Below are positions 1-13,448 of a DNA stretch of 64,000 nucleotides, piece by piece. Below the pieces are notes generated by a model. The model was not told where the DNA came from and did not search any database. It was given only the letters and a program-made list of their open reading frames with translations. Origin of the DNA: Biscogniauxia marginata. Lineage: Eukaryota > Ascomycota > Sordariomycetes > Xylariales > Xylariaceae. Position numbers and translations under genes: made by a program. The stretch is taken from NCBI GenBank assembly GCA_022695795.1, contig MU404060.1, positions 113,008-177,007 on the forward strand, written 5' to 3'. How positions within the stretch are numbered: position 1 is the stretch's first letter; every line of letters starts with the position of its first letter.

Positions 1-232
1 TAACACTCTACATCTTCTCTCCACTGATTGAGATACACCCACAACCTCAAGAAACCCGAGTCTCTTTCTCACTCTCCTCTATTCGCTCTCCGATATTCAT
101 CGCTGTTGCGAACACACAACACAGCCAACCTGCACTCATTACTCAGTGAGTTGTTGAATCTATCATAGTATAATTTGCTGTTCTGACATCAAATCTTTAG
201 ATCCCCGAGTTAATTAACACTCAGCCACAAAT

Positions 233-865
233 ATGCCTTCCTACAACTTCTCTCGCGCCTCGCACGCCAAGAAGGATAGCCGCGAGGCACGCTATCCCCG
301 AACTACTCGTCTCAACCCTGCATATAGACCCAGAATCGAAGATCACCTCTTCGCGAAGGTCACCGATGCAAACGACTACTCAGACGAGCCTTCGGGGCAT
401 AAGTATGCTCCTATCAAGCAAAAAGAGGGAAGCCGTCGTAACCCAATCGTCATTGATGAGCATGACGATGACACGGCGGTATCGCAATCACGTGCTCCTC
501 GGAGATCTCCCAGCCCGGATCACATCCCTTCGTACGCCAGAGGGTGGCTCAATGTCGGTAAAAAGAATTCCTCGAAGGAGGATTCTGAGAACCTAACCGG
601 CGGGGGATCTGTACGCACTAGTCAAGGAAACACGCCGGAGCCTTCTCGATCCATGGCGAAACAGCGCGGGACTGTGCGAGGAGACTCGGAGCCACAGAGT
701 CTTAGAAAGGGACAGGCAAAACGTCCTGCGTCTGCCGAATACTTCGACTATGACCCCAACGACCGGGCTCAAGTTCGAAGCATGAATGCCATGAAAGAAT
801 TCGAGGAGCGGATTCAGCAGCGAGCGCGTGCCAATCGGGGACCTTCCAAAGATACGGGTTACTGA
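233..865 (+). CDS. Hypothetical disordered basic protein with a SUMO-interaction-like motif
   Basis: Uninterrupted 210-codon reading frame starting at an ATG after a pyrimidine-rich, fungal-looking leader and ending in TGA. The protein is rich in Ser, Arg, Pro, Asp and Gln with almost no hydrophobic stretch, so it is predicted to be intrinsically disordered and soluble. Residues 71-80 read PIVIDEHDDD: a short hydrophobic core followed by acids, which is the classic layout of a SUMO-interacting motif. Several RRSPSP/TPEPS-like sites suit proline-directed kinases. The C-terminal third (about residues 165-205) has charged, possibly helical sequence. I do not recognise a family. Function is unknown; a nuclear or scaffold role is only inference from the motif and the basic composition. 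Confidence 0.6.
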   Translation: MPSYNFSRASHAKKDSREARYPRTTRLNPAYRPRIEDHLFAKVTDANDYSDEPSGHKYAPIKQKEGSRRNPIVIDEHDDDTAVSQSRAPRRSPSPDHIPSYARGWLNVGKKNSSKEDSENLTGGGSVRTSQGNTPEPSRSMAKQRGTVRGDSEPQSLRKGQAKRPASAEYFDYDPNDRAQVRSMNAMKEFEERIQQRARANRGPSKDTGY

Positions 866-3159
866 GGTAGATTTCTGCAGTGCAGAATACTCCAACCCTT
901 TGTATGGCCTCATAACTACGTCAAGTCTTTTACTCGACACTGACCATGATACTTAGGCTATAAGGAAACAGTCTATTTTCGCGTGCATGGGATGGCTATG
1001 GAATTTTCTGTCTTCAATTTCGTCCAGGACACCGCTGAAGTATTCTATGAGCGGGATGGTGTGTGCTGGGGCGAGCATCATGGAGTGGATGAATGTCGGT
1101 GGGACATGTACCTAGTGTCGCCCTCATTTCCAGTGTTCCGATATTCACCAAATATTAAGCCCCCCCATTAGGGTACAACTACATCTAGTCATATGATGTG
1201 ATACGCTGCTTCGTCCTAATCAATCATCAATTCCCTATCTACTGGCATAGCGTCCGTAGCATTATTTCCATTGGTGTGATGAACTAACTGGTTGATTGGC
1301 TGATCGAACAATGTAAACTCGGGTTAAGACTGAAGATTCGTAGGGATCATGTGCCTCCTACTGTGTGTATACTTAAAGACGCCTCTAAATTTCCTTTTGT
1401 CTCATCCGCCCAGAATTCTGGTCCTAAGAGGAGAAATCTATTGTGCCCCGGAATGACGATATTCTGTTCCATATAAGTATGTATACTATGTGTCTAAGGC
1501 TACCTTCATGTGGAGTTATCCGTATTCTCTCTCCGGTCTCCCCCTTTCCAGGAACAACTGAGTTGTTGTCCATATGTCTACTGAATACATCGTGATAGTA
1601 TACATATAACATACAATACACCCAGGGAAACTCGCGATTCTTAGCTAAAACAGGGTCTATTCCATGGCAGAATACTTGCAAATATAAATTAATATACATG
1701 TCACGGCCATAGTCCGTGATGGGTCAATTGGACCCGCTTATCTGATGATGAACTCAAGATCTATAATGACAGAAAACCCCCGACTGTTTTCATAGTTGCG
1801 CGAGGAAACTTTCTTTCCTTACGCAACTCTTTCACAATCATAAGATAGAGAGATTACTTGGACCCTTGAGTCTTCGAGTCTACTTATTACGGTATCGTGC
1901 CAATAAGTGCCTAGGTATAGCCGTTATAATATTTATGTAAATAATCGTTATAACTACTAATATATAAGTATATACCCCTGCCAATCCTGGATTTGTCCTG
2001 ATATATCGCTGAATCGAAAATATCGCTATGACTCGTGAAAATCAAGGCGTACCGCAAAGTATTTCCTTTTGGCTCGGTATCGTTATGGCGTGTAATCGCT
2101 ATACAGCACCTACTGCAAGCAGGGGATCACGTGCAACCCGACAGTGCACCCTTGCTAACGCACTGACAAATTACTAGGGGATATTACCTCGTACTGTTAC
2201 AACCCCTTTTCCAGTTTTGCCTCTTTCTCTACCATTACGAATACCACTGCCTGGCTATCGGAATTGCATCTTGTCTTGTACCTGGTCCACTTGTTGGTCC
2301 TTGAGCTGTTGGTCCGTGATAACTGGTAACAGGACTGCGTATGTATACCTAGATGAAGTTACAGCACTCCTGGGTAATAATTGTGACTTTTCTACAGGGG
2401 GTTTAAGGTAACTCTCGTGACTATCTGACCATAGTCATACCATTTAGGTTAGTACTTGTGCTCTATAGAGTTTTCTCAAAACTCACTTCTATAAGAACTC
2501 CTTTAAGTTATTACAATGTACCTACCTTGACAATTTACACCACGATCAAGGGATTTTACTAACGATCTATCAATCTGGCCAATCGGCCTTGAGAAAGCAG
2601 TGCAAAAATTTTCATATAGAAAGGGCCCATCAAAACGACAATTGGTACCCCTGCCGGATGCAAAAATTGACCCATATCTAGGTTTTAAAGGGATACTCCG
2701 ATGTAGGATACAAGCTTGGCTGTTACTCATATGACAGCAGGGCTCAATCCATGATCTTAATATCCCGAAGCAGCCGTTTTGGTATTGAATTTTGATTGTC
2801 TCTAGGATCCGTCTAGGGAATCGTAGAAATATTGAAAGAGGCACGTGCTGGTACGTTCCATGTTATACAATTGAACTTGGCTATATCCTTACCGCGTATC
2901 CCTACACTTAGCATATTAGGATCGCTCGGACACAACCTACATCACCATCGTTTTTTCAATTCTCGATCTATGCCAACTTCACCCAACGTAATATTAACTC
3001 TACCGTGGAATTTAAGTAAAAAGATTTCGAGACACCAGGCGATATAAAGGTTTTGATGATTCTTCGATTTTTCTGGCCTCCGAATCAGACAGCACGACCA
3101 AGGCATCGGCTAATTCATTTCTCGCCATCGGATTGATTTTCCTCGAACGGACTGTAAAT
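866..3159. other. Intergenic, no supported gene
   Basis: Only short frames without family motifs are present. The sequence is moderately AT-rich. I see no tRNA, repeat array or conserved motif that I can support. Confidence 0.5.
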
Positions 3160-4620
3160 ATGGCTGATGTTCCGTTCCAGCCGAAGGGCCTCGCCGCAGC
3201 GACCTTCGGTATTACTCTCACCCTCTGTGTCGTATCTACGATCACGGTTGGACTTCGGGTTATGGTAAGATTGGGAAATAAGGCGCTTGGTGTGGATGAC
3301 TACCTGATGATTACCGGTTTGGTGAGTTTATAGCCGAGAAATTTGGGATTATAGGTAGACGTGTTTGTTGGCTGACGCTGGTCTAGGCTTTCTTCGAGGC
3401 TTGCGCTACCTTCGCGATGATGGATACGTTCTCCGGGCTGGGAACGAAAGACGTGGATATCCTGGCGGTCAGCCCCGACGGCAAGATGATGATGTATGGA
3501 TACAAATGTATGCACATTGCGGAACATCAATATCCAACGTTGCAGCTAACATTTCGAAAGGGTTTTTTTTCTTCCAAGTTACCTACGTTTGGACCCTGCC
3601 ATTCATCAAAGCCAGTATCTGCGTCGCCCTTCTAAGGATTACCGATGCTAAGCACTATGTCTATCCTCTGTGGGGTATTATTATCATAAGTGTTGGAACA
3701 GCTTTCGCGGGTTTCGTCGGCGCCTTGCTCAACTGTCGTCCCATCGCTGCGGGTTGGGACGCTAGCCTCGGATCGTGTGATTCAAGTGGAAGAATTCAGA
3801 CACTTAGTGAAGTCATCTCCGCGGCAGCCATTGTGACGGACTGGGCTTGCGCCATCGTTCCTGCATTCCTGTAAGATTTCCAAAGTCAAATCCCCCCTCT
3901 GCCTCTGTGAGATTCAGTCACCATTCCAGTATTCGAGACCAACCAGGTCGACGATGTTTGGGCATTGCCGCTTGGTTGAGAACGCGTTGGCCATTAAATC
4001 CTATAACATGTTCATAGGTTGCCTGCTAACAGTGTCGTCCGATGACAGTATTTATGGTCTCAACATGAAGCGGAAGCAAAAGTTGACGCTCTGTGGAATT
4101 CTGGCTTTGGGTGTGGTGTAAGCATTCGCCCTATACTATTTGCTGCGATTTGAGGCACTGTGTTTCTAACATCACACTAGGGCGAGCATTTCCACCATTG
4201 TGCGCTTCCCATGGCTACAGGCTTATGGCGATCCTGTCAACCAATTGTGTAAGTCATTACGCACGAACGGGGCCCAACCAAATTCACTAATATGTTTACG
4301 TAGACAACTTCGGTCAGATCGTCCTCTGGACCCAGGTAGAGTGTGGGCTTGGCATTATAGCTGGCTCTCTCCCTTCCTTGCGTCCCCTATTAAGGAGAAT
4401 CGGATTCACTTCAACCAAGTCCTACTCACATCAAGGAGCCGACTCATCGCAACCAGGCGGCCGATCAATTCATCTCAACCAAATACGAGGACAATCCACA
4501 GCAACGTGCCAAGGCGGGGGTGACGAAGCATGGGAACGGCTTGATGACAGTTCGAGCCAGAAGTTCATCATTATGAAAAATACTCAAGTGGATGTCAAGT
4601 GGAGCGAGCAGTCGAATTAG
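3160..4620 (+). CDS. Fungal rhodopsin-domain (SAT4-type) integral membrane protein
   Basis: Six exons: 3160-3321, 3387-3507, 3561-3870, 4049-4117, 4181-4248, 4304-4620; 1047 nt, 348 residues. Donors are GTGAGT, GTATGC, GTAAGA, GTAAGC and GTAAGT; CTAAC-like branch points precede most acceptors. It belongs to the fungal seven-helix rhodopsin-fold family (Pfam Rhodopsin domain, fungal). Visible marks are the GVDDYL motif after helix 1, the YVWTLPFIKASICVALLRI helix, the CRPIAAGWD loop, the GLNMKRKQKLTLCGILALG helix start and the VRFPWLQAYGD segment. The last about 85 residues form a polar cytoplasmic tail. Starts at ATG 3160, where the family's N-terminus fits; an in-frame ATG at 3133 is also open. 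Intron 3 is unusually long (178 nt) and contains a second possible acceptor near 3929. Ligand and role are unknown; the family is plasma-membrane located and often expanded in plant-associated fungi. Confidence 0.85.
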
Positions 4621-5727
4621 CGAATAAACCAGAACCATCTGAGTTGGTAAAAGGTTTTGCCCTTGCGGGGGGCAGTTCCGTTGACAATTTGACGGGATCA
4701 GAGTGTAAAGCTAGGGTGATCCAGCTTATGCAGATGCTGCTGCTCTGTATTAGACGATCTTTCATGCGGACTGTCTTCAAGAAGTGTATATTTGGTCGGT
4801 CACCGACAGCATTGAGATTCAATATTTGAATGTGTAGCATAGCGATTATAGGTGTAATATTGAACTTTACGTATACTTTACAGAAACCGAACCTAGCTAT
4901 AGTACCTCTAGTAAATGAAGATCCGGGGGTGCTTGGTTCAATTAATGCAACACTAAAATTATCCAAACCGTTACATACCTAATGTCCAGTGTAAAGGGGC
5001 GGCCCGGACCACTAGGGTAGAGCGAAGAACGATAAGCATGGGCAGCCCCTTGTTCAGGCCCCATGCTGGGACAAGCCCTGGGCAAAACCAGAACAAAACC
5101 ACCTGTCGGGTGGAAAGTGGAACTCGCCAAATATTACATCAGGTGGTTTTCAGGGTTTCACCGCCAACAATTTCCAATACAGCATAGCACGTATTGCGTA
5201 CATACCTACAGTTACCCCTACCAAAGGAACCATACTTACATATATACCCCTATTTTCTATATCTGCTACTGTACGTCGTACAGAACCCCGGTGCGCTGCC
5301 TCGGGATTGACAAGGATCCTATGGGACAGACTTTCGGTACACTGGGGTCCTCTACGACGTGGATATAGAACCGACTTTTGGTAGGCTTAACTGTGCCTTA
5401 TCTTGTTAACGAGACCTCCACTACCCACCCTAAACTGCTGACCATCTGTTGGTACATACTACACTAGGATGATGGGCAGACTCTTTGGTGGAGGAAAACC
5501 CGTTGGAGTCTGTGAACTACCCATATTGGACCCCTATTGCCAATTGAATCAAAGGGGCTACCACAACTGTTCTCCAGACTTACACCGCCAAAAGTTCTTT
5601 ATGTATTTGGCATCATTCCAAGAAATTTCTTGTGACTTGCCTCCCTCAGTCACTATACTATCTCAGAATCCAGTCCATCTCTCGTTTCCTCGTCTCCTAA
5701 TCGCCAAGAACATTATACTACACAAAT
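4621..5727. other. Intergenic, no supported gene
   Basis: Short overlapping frames on both strands, none with recognisable sequence. The last 100 bases before 5728 are pyrimidine-rich and fit a leader of the kinase gene. Confidence 0.5.
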
Positions 5728-6853
5728 ATGGCTCCCGAAACCGAGACGTCTGCTGAAAAGCTCCCGACGATCCCTGAGGAAGTGACAGCTCAGTGGCTGG
5801 AGTCTAAGCTGGGACACAAGATAAAGTCGATCGCGTTGACACGATCGATTTTCGGCACGGCCAGCAAACTGTTCTATTCCATCGAGTATGCCGACGAGGT
5901 GGCTGACCCGGACTCACGGCCGACTCACATCTGTGTGAAGGGTATGTTCGACCCGGAGATGGTGGCCTCTCAGCCATGGACTGTAAGTCTAGCACAGCGC
6001 GAGGCCGACTTCTTCGGCAAGATTGCCCCCCTCATCAAGAACATGGGCTACCCCAAGGGCTGGTGGAGCGGCACGAGCAAGGACCAGGGCATTGCGATCA
6101 TGTCGGATCTGACCCACGAAGGGTGTACCTTTGCGCCTGAGGTGGCCTCATACCCTGTTGAGAAGGTGTTGGACGGTGCCGCCCAGATAGCCGGTCTACA
6201 CGCCCAGTTCTGGGGTAAGAGCGAAGCGGATTACCCTTGTAAGTTTGCGCCTGACTTGTCTTATGTGAGAGATTACATGACTGACGAATACCATAGGGAT
6301 CTGGAACAACTACGACCCAGCCATGACATTCATGGTCGGGCAGTGGGATACCGTCACGCGGGAGACTGGGCGAATCAGGTTACCCGAATACCTGATGGAT
6401 GGCCCACGCATTATCAAGGCGCAGGAGAAGTACTATGCGAAGCGTAACCCCAAATTTCGCACTTTGCTGCACGGCGACACGCACATTGGCAACATCTACT
6501 TCACCGCCGATGGCCACACGCGCTTCTTGGACTGGTCAGCCTTCCACTTCGCATCGTGCTTCCACGACCTTGTCTACTTCATGACCGCCTTGTTGACGAT
6601 CGAGGACCGCCGCAAACACGAAATGGAAATACTCGACCACTATCTGAAGACCCTGCACGCCCTGGGCGGACCAAAATTCGACCGCAACGACGAGGAGGTC
6701 ATGACCGAGTACAAGCGCTCATTCTTGACGAACATCATCTGGCCTATCTGCCCGAAGGGCCTGCAATCCGAGGAGCGCGTCGCTGTCCTGTGCGCGCGCA
6801 CTATCGCTACTTGGGAGGACCACAAGGTTATTGAAGTTATCGAGGCCCAGTAG
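5728..6853 (+). CDS. Ecdysteroid-kinase-like / APH-fold small-molecule phosphotransferase
   Basis: Two exons, 5728-6238 and 6297-6853, give 355 residues; the 58-nt intron (GTAAGT...CATAG) splits a Trp codon and restores YPWIWNNYDPA. The C-terminal lobe has the Brenner-type catalytic motif HGDTHIGN (His229, Asp231, Asn236) and the metal-binding LDW motif (Asp249) followed by FHDLVYF, the pattern of the EcKL/CHK-kinase-like (DUF1679) branch of the protein-kinase-like fold. The N-terminal lobe contains SIFGTASKLFYSIEY and THICVKGMF, where the Lys is the likely ATP-contacting residue. Full family length, no break. Expected activity is ATP-dependent phosphorylation of a hydroxyl group on a small molecule such as a sterol, choline-like compound or xenobiotic; the substrate cannot be read from sequence. 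Cytosolic: no signal peptide or membrane helix. Confidence 0.85.
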
Positions 6854-9800
6854 AGCCCTTTATGGTTACCTCAAGAGATGGAGTGCCTTCTATAACCTGT
6901 AGCCTAGTCATTACATAAGCGTCTCTGGATATTTTCTAGTCCATTCCCGTGTGGTATTCTTGCTGGTCTATTTCCCGAACTTCCCAACAGTGTCTCCTTC
7001 GGTCCGACACTAAGTTCATCCGCTCGACAGGAACTATGGAGTTGGTTGATTCCCCTCCAATTTCTTTTCCCCTCTCCCCCACGGGAGTAGCAGCCCTTGA
7101 GTTACGAGCTACGAGCTCTTATAAGTAGTTACTCCGATCTATAGCGTCTAAGTATATAAATATACTTTGATTTTATTACACCTCTGAGGCCTTCCATTGT
7201 CATAGTGCTCACACCACCAGTTTCAATTTTAGACTTGTCATATTGTTCTTTGTGACAATCCACACAGTATTACGAATTCTCGTAAGTGGCATCATAGTTG
7301 CATAAGGTCAATAAAGTTAGGGTGATTTGACATGCACGTAAATGATCGCATCGCTGATCGAAAGGATATTGAAATAAACCGAAGCTGATTTCAAACGCGG
7401 TGATCTAATGTGTTGTCGAGCTATGCAATGCTGGCTTGCGATAACCACCGCCGAATTAAAGGCTGATCACTAATGTTCCGTGCGCCGCTGTAGTAGCAGA
7501 TACTGTCGGGATCACATGTCAAATACTAAAGAACCTACTTGCTGGGGTATAAATTCCAGCTCCAGCTCTGAACACGGGATCTTCACCTTTGTGTTTTAAG
7601 AAGGGTACAAAAGGGGTTGGACGTCAAGGTACAAAACAAAATTATCAGGTTTGGGGCGATATTGGCATCTAGATTTGGTAACCTTGTCGTCTATGGGTAG
7701 AAGGAATCCCACCGATGAACCGGAGCCGATAAACGGGGGACTGTACACTATTCCGAGGCAGCATGAAGCCGACCCGATGTATGGCGGGATGCGGAAGCTA
7801 GGGTACATTTGATGTGATACAATCTCCCTGTGCCGCACTTTTGCATCTATCTTGTCCTTTATCAATTTCCCTAACCCCTTATAGGTATCCTTTGTTTCAT
7901 GAGTCCCTTTTTGTATAATCTCCCATATCATTAAGAAGAGATTGACTAGACAATATGCTATGCGCGAGTTCTTCCAAGGTGGACGACTAGATTAGCATAT
8001 CTCGATACCGGATTCATCTATTCATCTCGATGCCTTCACTGCCAAGGCCGCCGGGACTCGGCTCCATGTGAGGTGAGTCGGCGATCTTCAGGTAGCGACA
8101 TCCGGGGAAGAGGGTTTGGAACCTGGAAGCGGTCAAGAATGGTTGGCTACCGATGCGCGTGCTTTCAATGAGGGAATGCCTCAATCTCATTCAAATTTCT
8201 TCTAATCGTAAGATCCATGTTTCCGCACGCGCGGCCACGGAATATTCCAGACTCCAGCAGCAAATTAAAAGTGAAGACTAAAAATTTCTCGCTGGGAATA
8301 TCAAATATCTATAGGGGCCAGAAACTGGAAAGATTGTAGATAACTCCCTGTACCATCCCAATCTCGACATCGTCATCATACCAGCAAACAGTGAACTGAG
8401 AATGAAAGTACGAGATACAAAGAAGGATTTCCTAGGAAGTTGCCTACTATGTAGTCCTCTGCCAGCCTTCCCCCAGAGCTAGAACGAGAATTGAGAGGCT
8501 GCCCCGGTTCCCTTTATTTAGTGTAGAATCTATGTTGCATCCCGGAATAAGAGTTATCCCGTTCTACAGGGGTACCTGGTATAGAGATACAGGAGGTAGC
8601 CCACCTCCAGCCAAGAGCCAGTTGTAGCCTCCATCATTTATACATGATACGTTTTAAAGATATGTACTGTAAAGCATCAAGCCAAAGAGGATAATAATTA
8701 ATGCCAAAAAGGATAGCACCAGTGCAAATTTCGGCTCGTTCCCTATGTATATCACCTCACTTTCTCAGATCACCTCTGAGACTAGGAACTCCGTCAATAG
8801 AATTATCGACTCCCCTCTACTGCTTGTATGACACAATCTCGTATCAAGGAGTTGACTCCAGGTCACGTCCACTTATACTGGGACGTGTTAGGCTCTTAGC
8901 CCACTGTCCGTCTGTAGAACTTGACAGCGGACTATGTGATTGCCTGGAACGCTTAGAGCTGGCGTCTGTGCTGTAGCTTGACGTCCTGAAAGACTTTATC
9001 CCGTTTGTGATGTCTCACTCCCTGTGCGCCGCAGCAAGTATACTATATCGGCAAGCTTCGCCTGTGAGGAGCAGGAATAGGGCGTTGCATAATCTATAAA
9101 GAGGTGCGGAACGACAAGTGACAACATATTTTAGATATAAGGATACAACCACGGTTAACTGTGTATAATGAAAGAATCACATCACGGGATGAATTTCTTA
9201 GAGACACCCGAAGGTTCATCAATAGACAAGTTGAGTCAACACTCTAGTTCGGTTTTCTAGTGCGCATGTTGATACTATCTGGTACCAGTTCTCCCGTGGC
9301 AGCTGCCGTAGGGCAGGAGTTTGGCCATCGAGACATCCCATTCATAGCACACGCCATCGCTGCTGATATACTGTCTGGTCGTCCGGGGACGAGATATGAC
9401 TTTTCTCTAGCAGAAGCTACCCCATATAGCATGGTACGGAATTCGAGTTGCTCGCGTCCGTGTTGGGGATACGGTTCACTTCGCTGTCGCTCGACGGAGG
9501 CTATCATCGAACGAGTGGCAGTGGAGTGGGAGCTGGGACTGACCAAGCTGAGTCTGCGATCGCAAATATGAGTTTTGTGAGACGACGTAGAAATTGTCGC
9601 GTGTTTCATGTCTTCTAGACCCATGGAAGTTGAAATTGCAAAGCATGGACTTCAGGCTGCTATCGTCACGGCCGATTGAAGCCGATAGTTGCAGGGCAGC
9701 AACTTCTTGAGACAGGTGAAAATGCTATGCCAGGTAGAATAGGTGCGGTATATCATGAGGTATATGGGGTATTAAGGTACACAGAGCATCTCCTGGAGCC

Positions 9801-12800
9801 TCAGTGATGATGGCGTTTCGTACTCAGATATATCTGTCGACCGGTCATAAATAATTTTGTGGAAGTTCGTATTCACAGAATCATATAGCCCACATGGACC
9901 AATATCCAAGGAGGCCCTAGCATTACCTGAAGCACTAAATCTAGGAATGGAGCCAGAGCTCCGTTCCTAGTGCATCTGATGTACAAGTACCAATGGACGA
10001 AGGATTCTCGATGTTTTACCAGTAACAGGCCACGTAGGTTGGGCCATGCCACTCGATATGTCACCTACAATGCAGCTTACGTTAAATGATCAACGGGCTT
10101 AAGGGTCATATAATACCCCAGGAATGGTGTTTTAAACATACAGTATGAGACAATTAGCTAGACAGAACGTCATCGTCACATGGAACATGATGATAAACAA
10201 GGAACAGTTAAGGTCTTCTATCCAGTTGGGGTTATCCGGGCTCGACGGGCTTCACGAAAGTGCGTTTCGGGGCCCATCCAGGTTGCCATATAAGTGGTTT
10301 CTAGGTAGTTTGACGTTTTTTTCCGTCGCTTCAGGTAAATAGAGAGAGGCGAGACCGGGGACCTTGGATATGCTAACATGTGATGAGCGTCTCCAACAAC
10401 TGGATGGTCTAGATGAACATAGAACTCGACAGTCTTGGGAACCGTCGGTTGCCGCGCTCCTGAGTTGCTGCTGCAAATTGATGTAGCTCCTTTGTAGCCT
10501 GTGCATTTCGAAAATTCGCTCATGCTACACGCATCACGCTAAGTTAGTCGATGGACTCTGTGAGCTGTGTTGGGCCAAAAGTTCATGACATCTGCAAATC
10601 GCGTGGAGATGTTTGTTTGCGGTGTTGCGAGCGCCGACAATGTTGTTCAGCAATAACAGACAGTGGAAAATCGCTCATAACCTAGATGGGAGAGGAGGAT
10701 ACGTTTTTGATATCAACGACAAGTGTATACATTCGCAACTCCACCTTTTCCGGAAAGTCTTGTACACAGCCTCAACCCCAAATTTCTCCAACTAGCTCGC
10801 TCACTTGAAAGCATCGTCACTAACTTAGTATATACCACCCTGCTTAACTAGAAACTGTTAGTTTGATGTCTCGGGACATTTTTAAGGTCATGTTGTCTGT
10901 ATCTCACAGATGTATGTCGTGCAAACTCCACTTATTCAGGACCCTCGTCCTCCACGGCTTGCCCAATTCGGCTGGAGTTCGAAATGGTCGCATTCTGACT
11001 GGCCAGCGACCCCTCGCTGATTTACAACTCTGCCATGCATAATCCTAGTACTCCCACGACAGATATCGCCAATGTGATGGTGACTACAACACCTGAGATC
11101 TACATGATAGAATGTAATCTCACTAATCTACCTATCCTTTTCTCTTATGCTGGCGGCTTCCGAGTGCGACTAGCTCGTACAAAACCTGCTTAAGCTTTTC
11201 TCCAAAGATAGTGCTAGCATTGTTAGATGCAGTCTTATCTTGAAGACAGGTAACTATGGGCAAGCAAGATAAACAGTATCCATATCAAGTTGCATTAAAG
11301 CGTCAAGACTAAATTATGAGGAAAACTTGATTATCATATGTAGTTCTTTATCCTCATGTATTAGGAGGATAATTTGAGTCATCTTAGTCTCTATAATTCG
11401 ATCCTTCTCTGACGCAGGCCTTCACAAAAACATTAGAAACTTGGAGTTGGGAAGTAGGTAGTAGTAATTTGTAGATAGAGTCATTGTGATAACAGATATA
11501 ATATAGCCGAAACTTATAGACTGCCTACTAAGATAAGGCTTAGTGTCATGATCTCTTTGTACATACTTTTAACCACTTCTTTGGGATGAACACCTAGCGT
11601 AAACCAAGTATTGATTACCATGTTGTGCGAGGTGGAAATTCATTCATATCAAATTAATCTAGGAAGATCTATAACGATGCTGCTCCAATTTGGCTTTACC
11701 AAGCATCTCCTGCCAATACCTACCTAGTACTCGGCCATCGAGCTTCAATACCCTTTGTCCTGCATGGCTAATAGAGTCCTACCTTAGTCCTATAGTCCCT
11801 ACTCGGCAATACAGTGAGCCTGCAACACTCCGGTCCGGATCCCGAGCTCGAGAAAAAAGATCACTGCCATGTGCCTATTCGACGCTCCTTGAGCTTAGAT
11901 ATCCATCAGTGGCACTCCCACTAGCGCTATCGTCCCTCGAGGTGAGACTTTCCCGACCTTCTGTCAGCCGGGACGTCTACATAATTAAGGGTAAGGCGAA
12001 ATCGCGCCATCATCTATGGACTATCGGGGATAAATTGGCGGAGATAATGGTTCCGAAAGATCTTGGCCAGTGACGACGGCAGAATCAGAATTATTAGAGT
12101 CGTGACTACTAAATAAAGTTTAAAACCCCGAATTTTATCAGGTAAGCCTAGTAAATAGTTATTCTATTCGTATTAGCAAGTCGGTGGTTAAGGTAGGACT
12201 GTTAGATTAGAGCCGGAGATATATGCCTATATGACTAGGTAAGTAGCTTACTACTGGCCACAGGCCGTGAATATCCTTACGACACATACTCTTCCGCTTC
12301 ATTCTCATCGTCTATTTTCCCTTAATTTTAATAAGAAAAAACCTCTTCTTTGTTGTTAAACTACCATTTAAGCGCCGGGGTTCCGGGACCGAGGTTCTAG
12401 CCTCTAACTATATTGCATTTATATATGAACTTAAGAGTTCTTTATATATAGCGCTACCATCCTACTTATTACATGAAAATTATAAACGGGATTAAATCAC
12501 AGTCTAGTAAAACATGCCCCTAAAATGGTTATGCGAGATAGATGCTTAGTGCACAACGTCATCTCTGTGTAATCGAATGTGTAAAATTTCCATTGACCCT
12601 ATCTTTCACTTATCTTCTTGAGCCTTCGATCTCTTATACACATGGATTCTAACTTAAAGGATACCCAGGAATCATATAGACTACAAAGGAAAATCCGTAC
12701 TAGAGAGAGACAGGCCGGTTATCAATCCTCTGTCTTCGAAGTCCCTCGCCAACATATTCACAAGGTCCGGCAATATGTCAGAAGGGGGTAGTTTTGTTGG

Positions 12801-13448
12801 AATATTCTCATATTACGGGAGTTACGTGTCACTTTTGAGTGACCCCTAGTATTCTTCTTACTCTAATAGATACGTATGAAATGAGGCATTATTACTAATC
12901 CTGCCCCAAAAAGTCTGCTTGGGCTTGAAAATAGGGGCTAGCGCCTTGATTCGCGCTATACTAAACCAATATGCACCTAGTCATTTTTCTACTTGTGCGA
13001 GTCATTGATGAACTGCGGCGAATTGGATTTTAATCATCTCGCATCATGATAGCAGAGGCATTGATGTTAGCGACTATGTGTTCACAAATATCATAATATA
13101 TCTATTTCCATTTGATCTTTCTATTCCCGCGCCCTTTGAAAGCATGGATTACAATGTAATATGAAGAACACTACAAGAATACCGTATCAAGAGTAAGTAA
13201 TTTTGAACAAGGTGAAATATGTGCGGTACATATTCCAGGATGTCATCCATTTCATACTAAAATTTGCAAGGAATCTATTTTGGGGGGGGGGGGGGCTGAG
13301 AAATAACGCGAACTGGTAGGTAGACGCTAGGTAACTATCTATCTGTGATATTTGTTCGACTGTACCACAATCGAACAAAGATCGGATACAACCTACTCAG
13401 TTGAGATCCTCTACGGAAACGAGATATATGAGTGGGAATGGCGGTATT
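6854..13448. other. Gene desert of 6.6 kb
   Basis: No frame here shows a family motif or consistent splice structure. The longest frames (around 7596-7931 -, 8701-8976 +, 9244-9624 on both strands, 10218-10523 -, 11690-12073 +) have low-information translations. Stretches 12.1-12.5 kb are more AT-rich. A 16-base poly-G run lies at about 13281. The region may hold decayed transposon or gene remnants, but I cannot identify any. Confidence 0.45.

Noticed and set aside
9244..9624. Overlapping frames on both strands in the gene desert
   Set aside because: Neither translation shows a motif or splice-consistent extension; no neighbouring exon continues them.
11690..12073. 127-codon plus-strand frame
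   Set aside because: Composition is ordinary but no family resemblance and no plausible start context; could be a decayed repeat, not supportable.
12361..12420. tRNA-like GC-rich patch (GGTTCCGGGACC...)
   Set aside because: No acceptor stem, anticodon arm or T-loop consensus could be paired around it.
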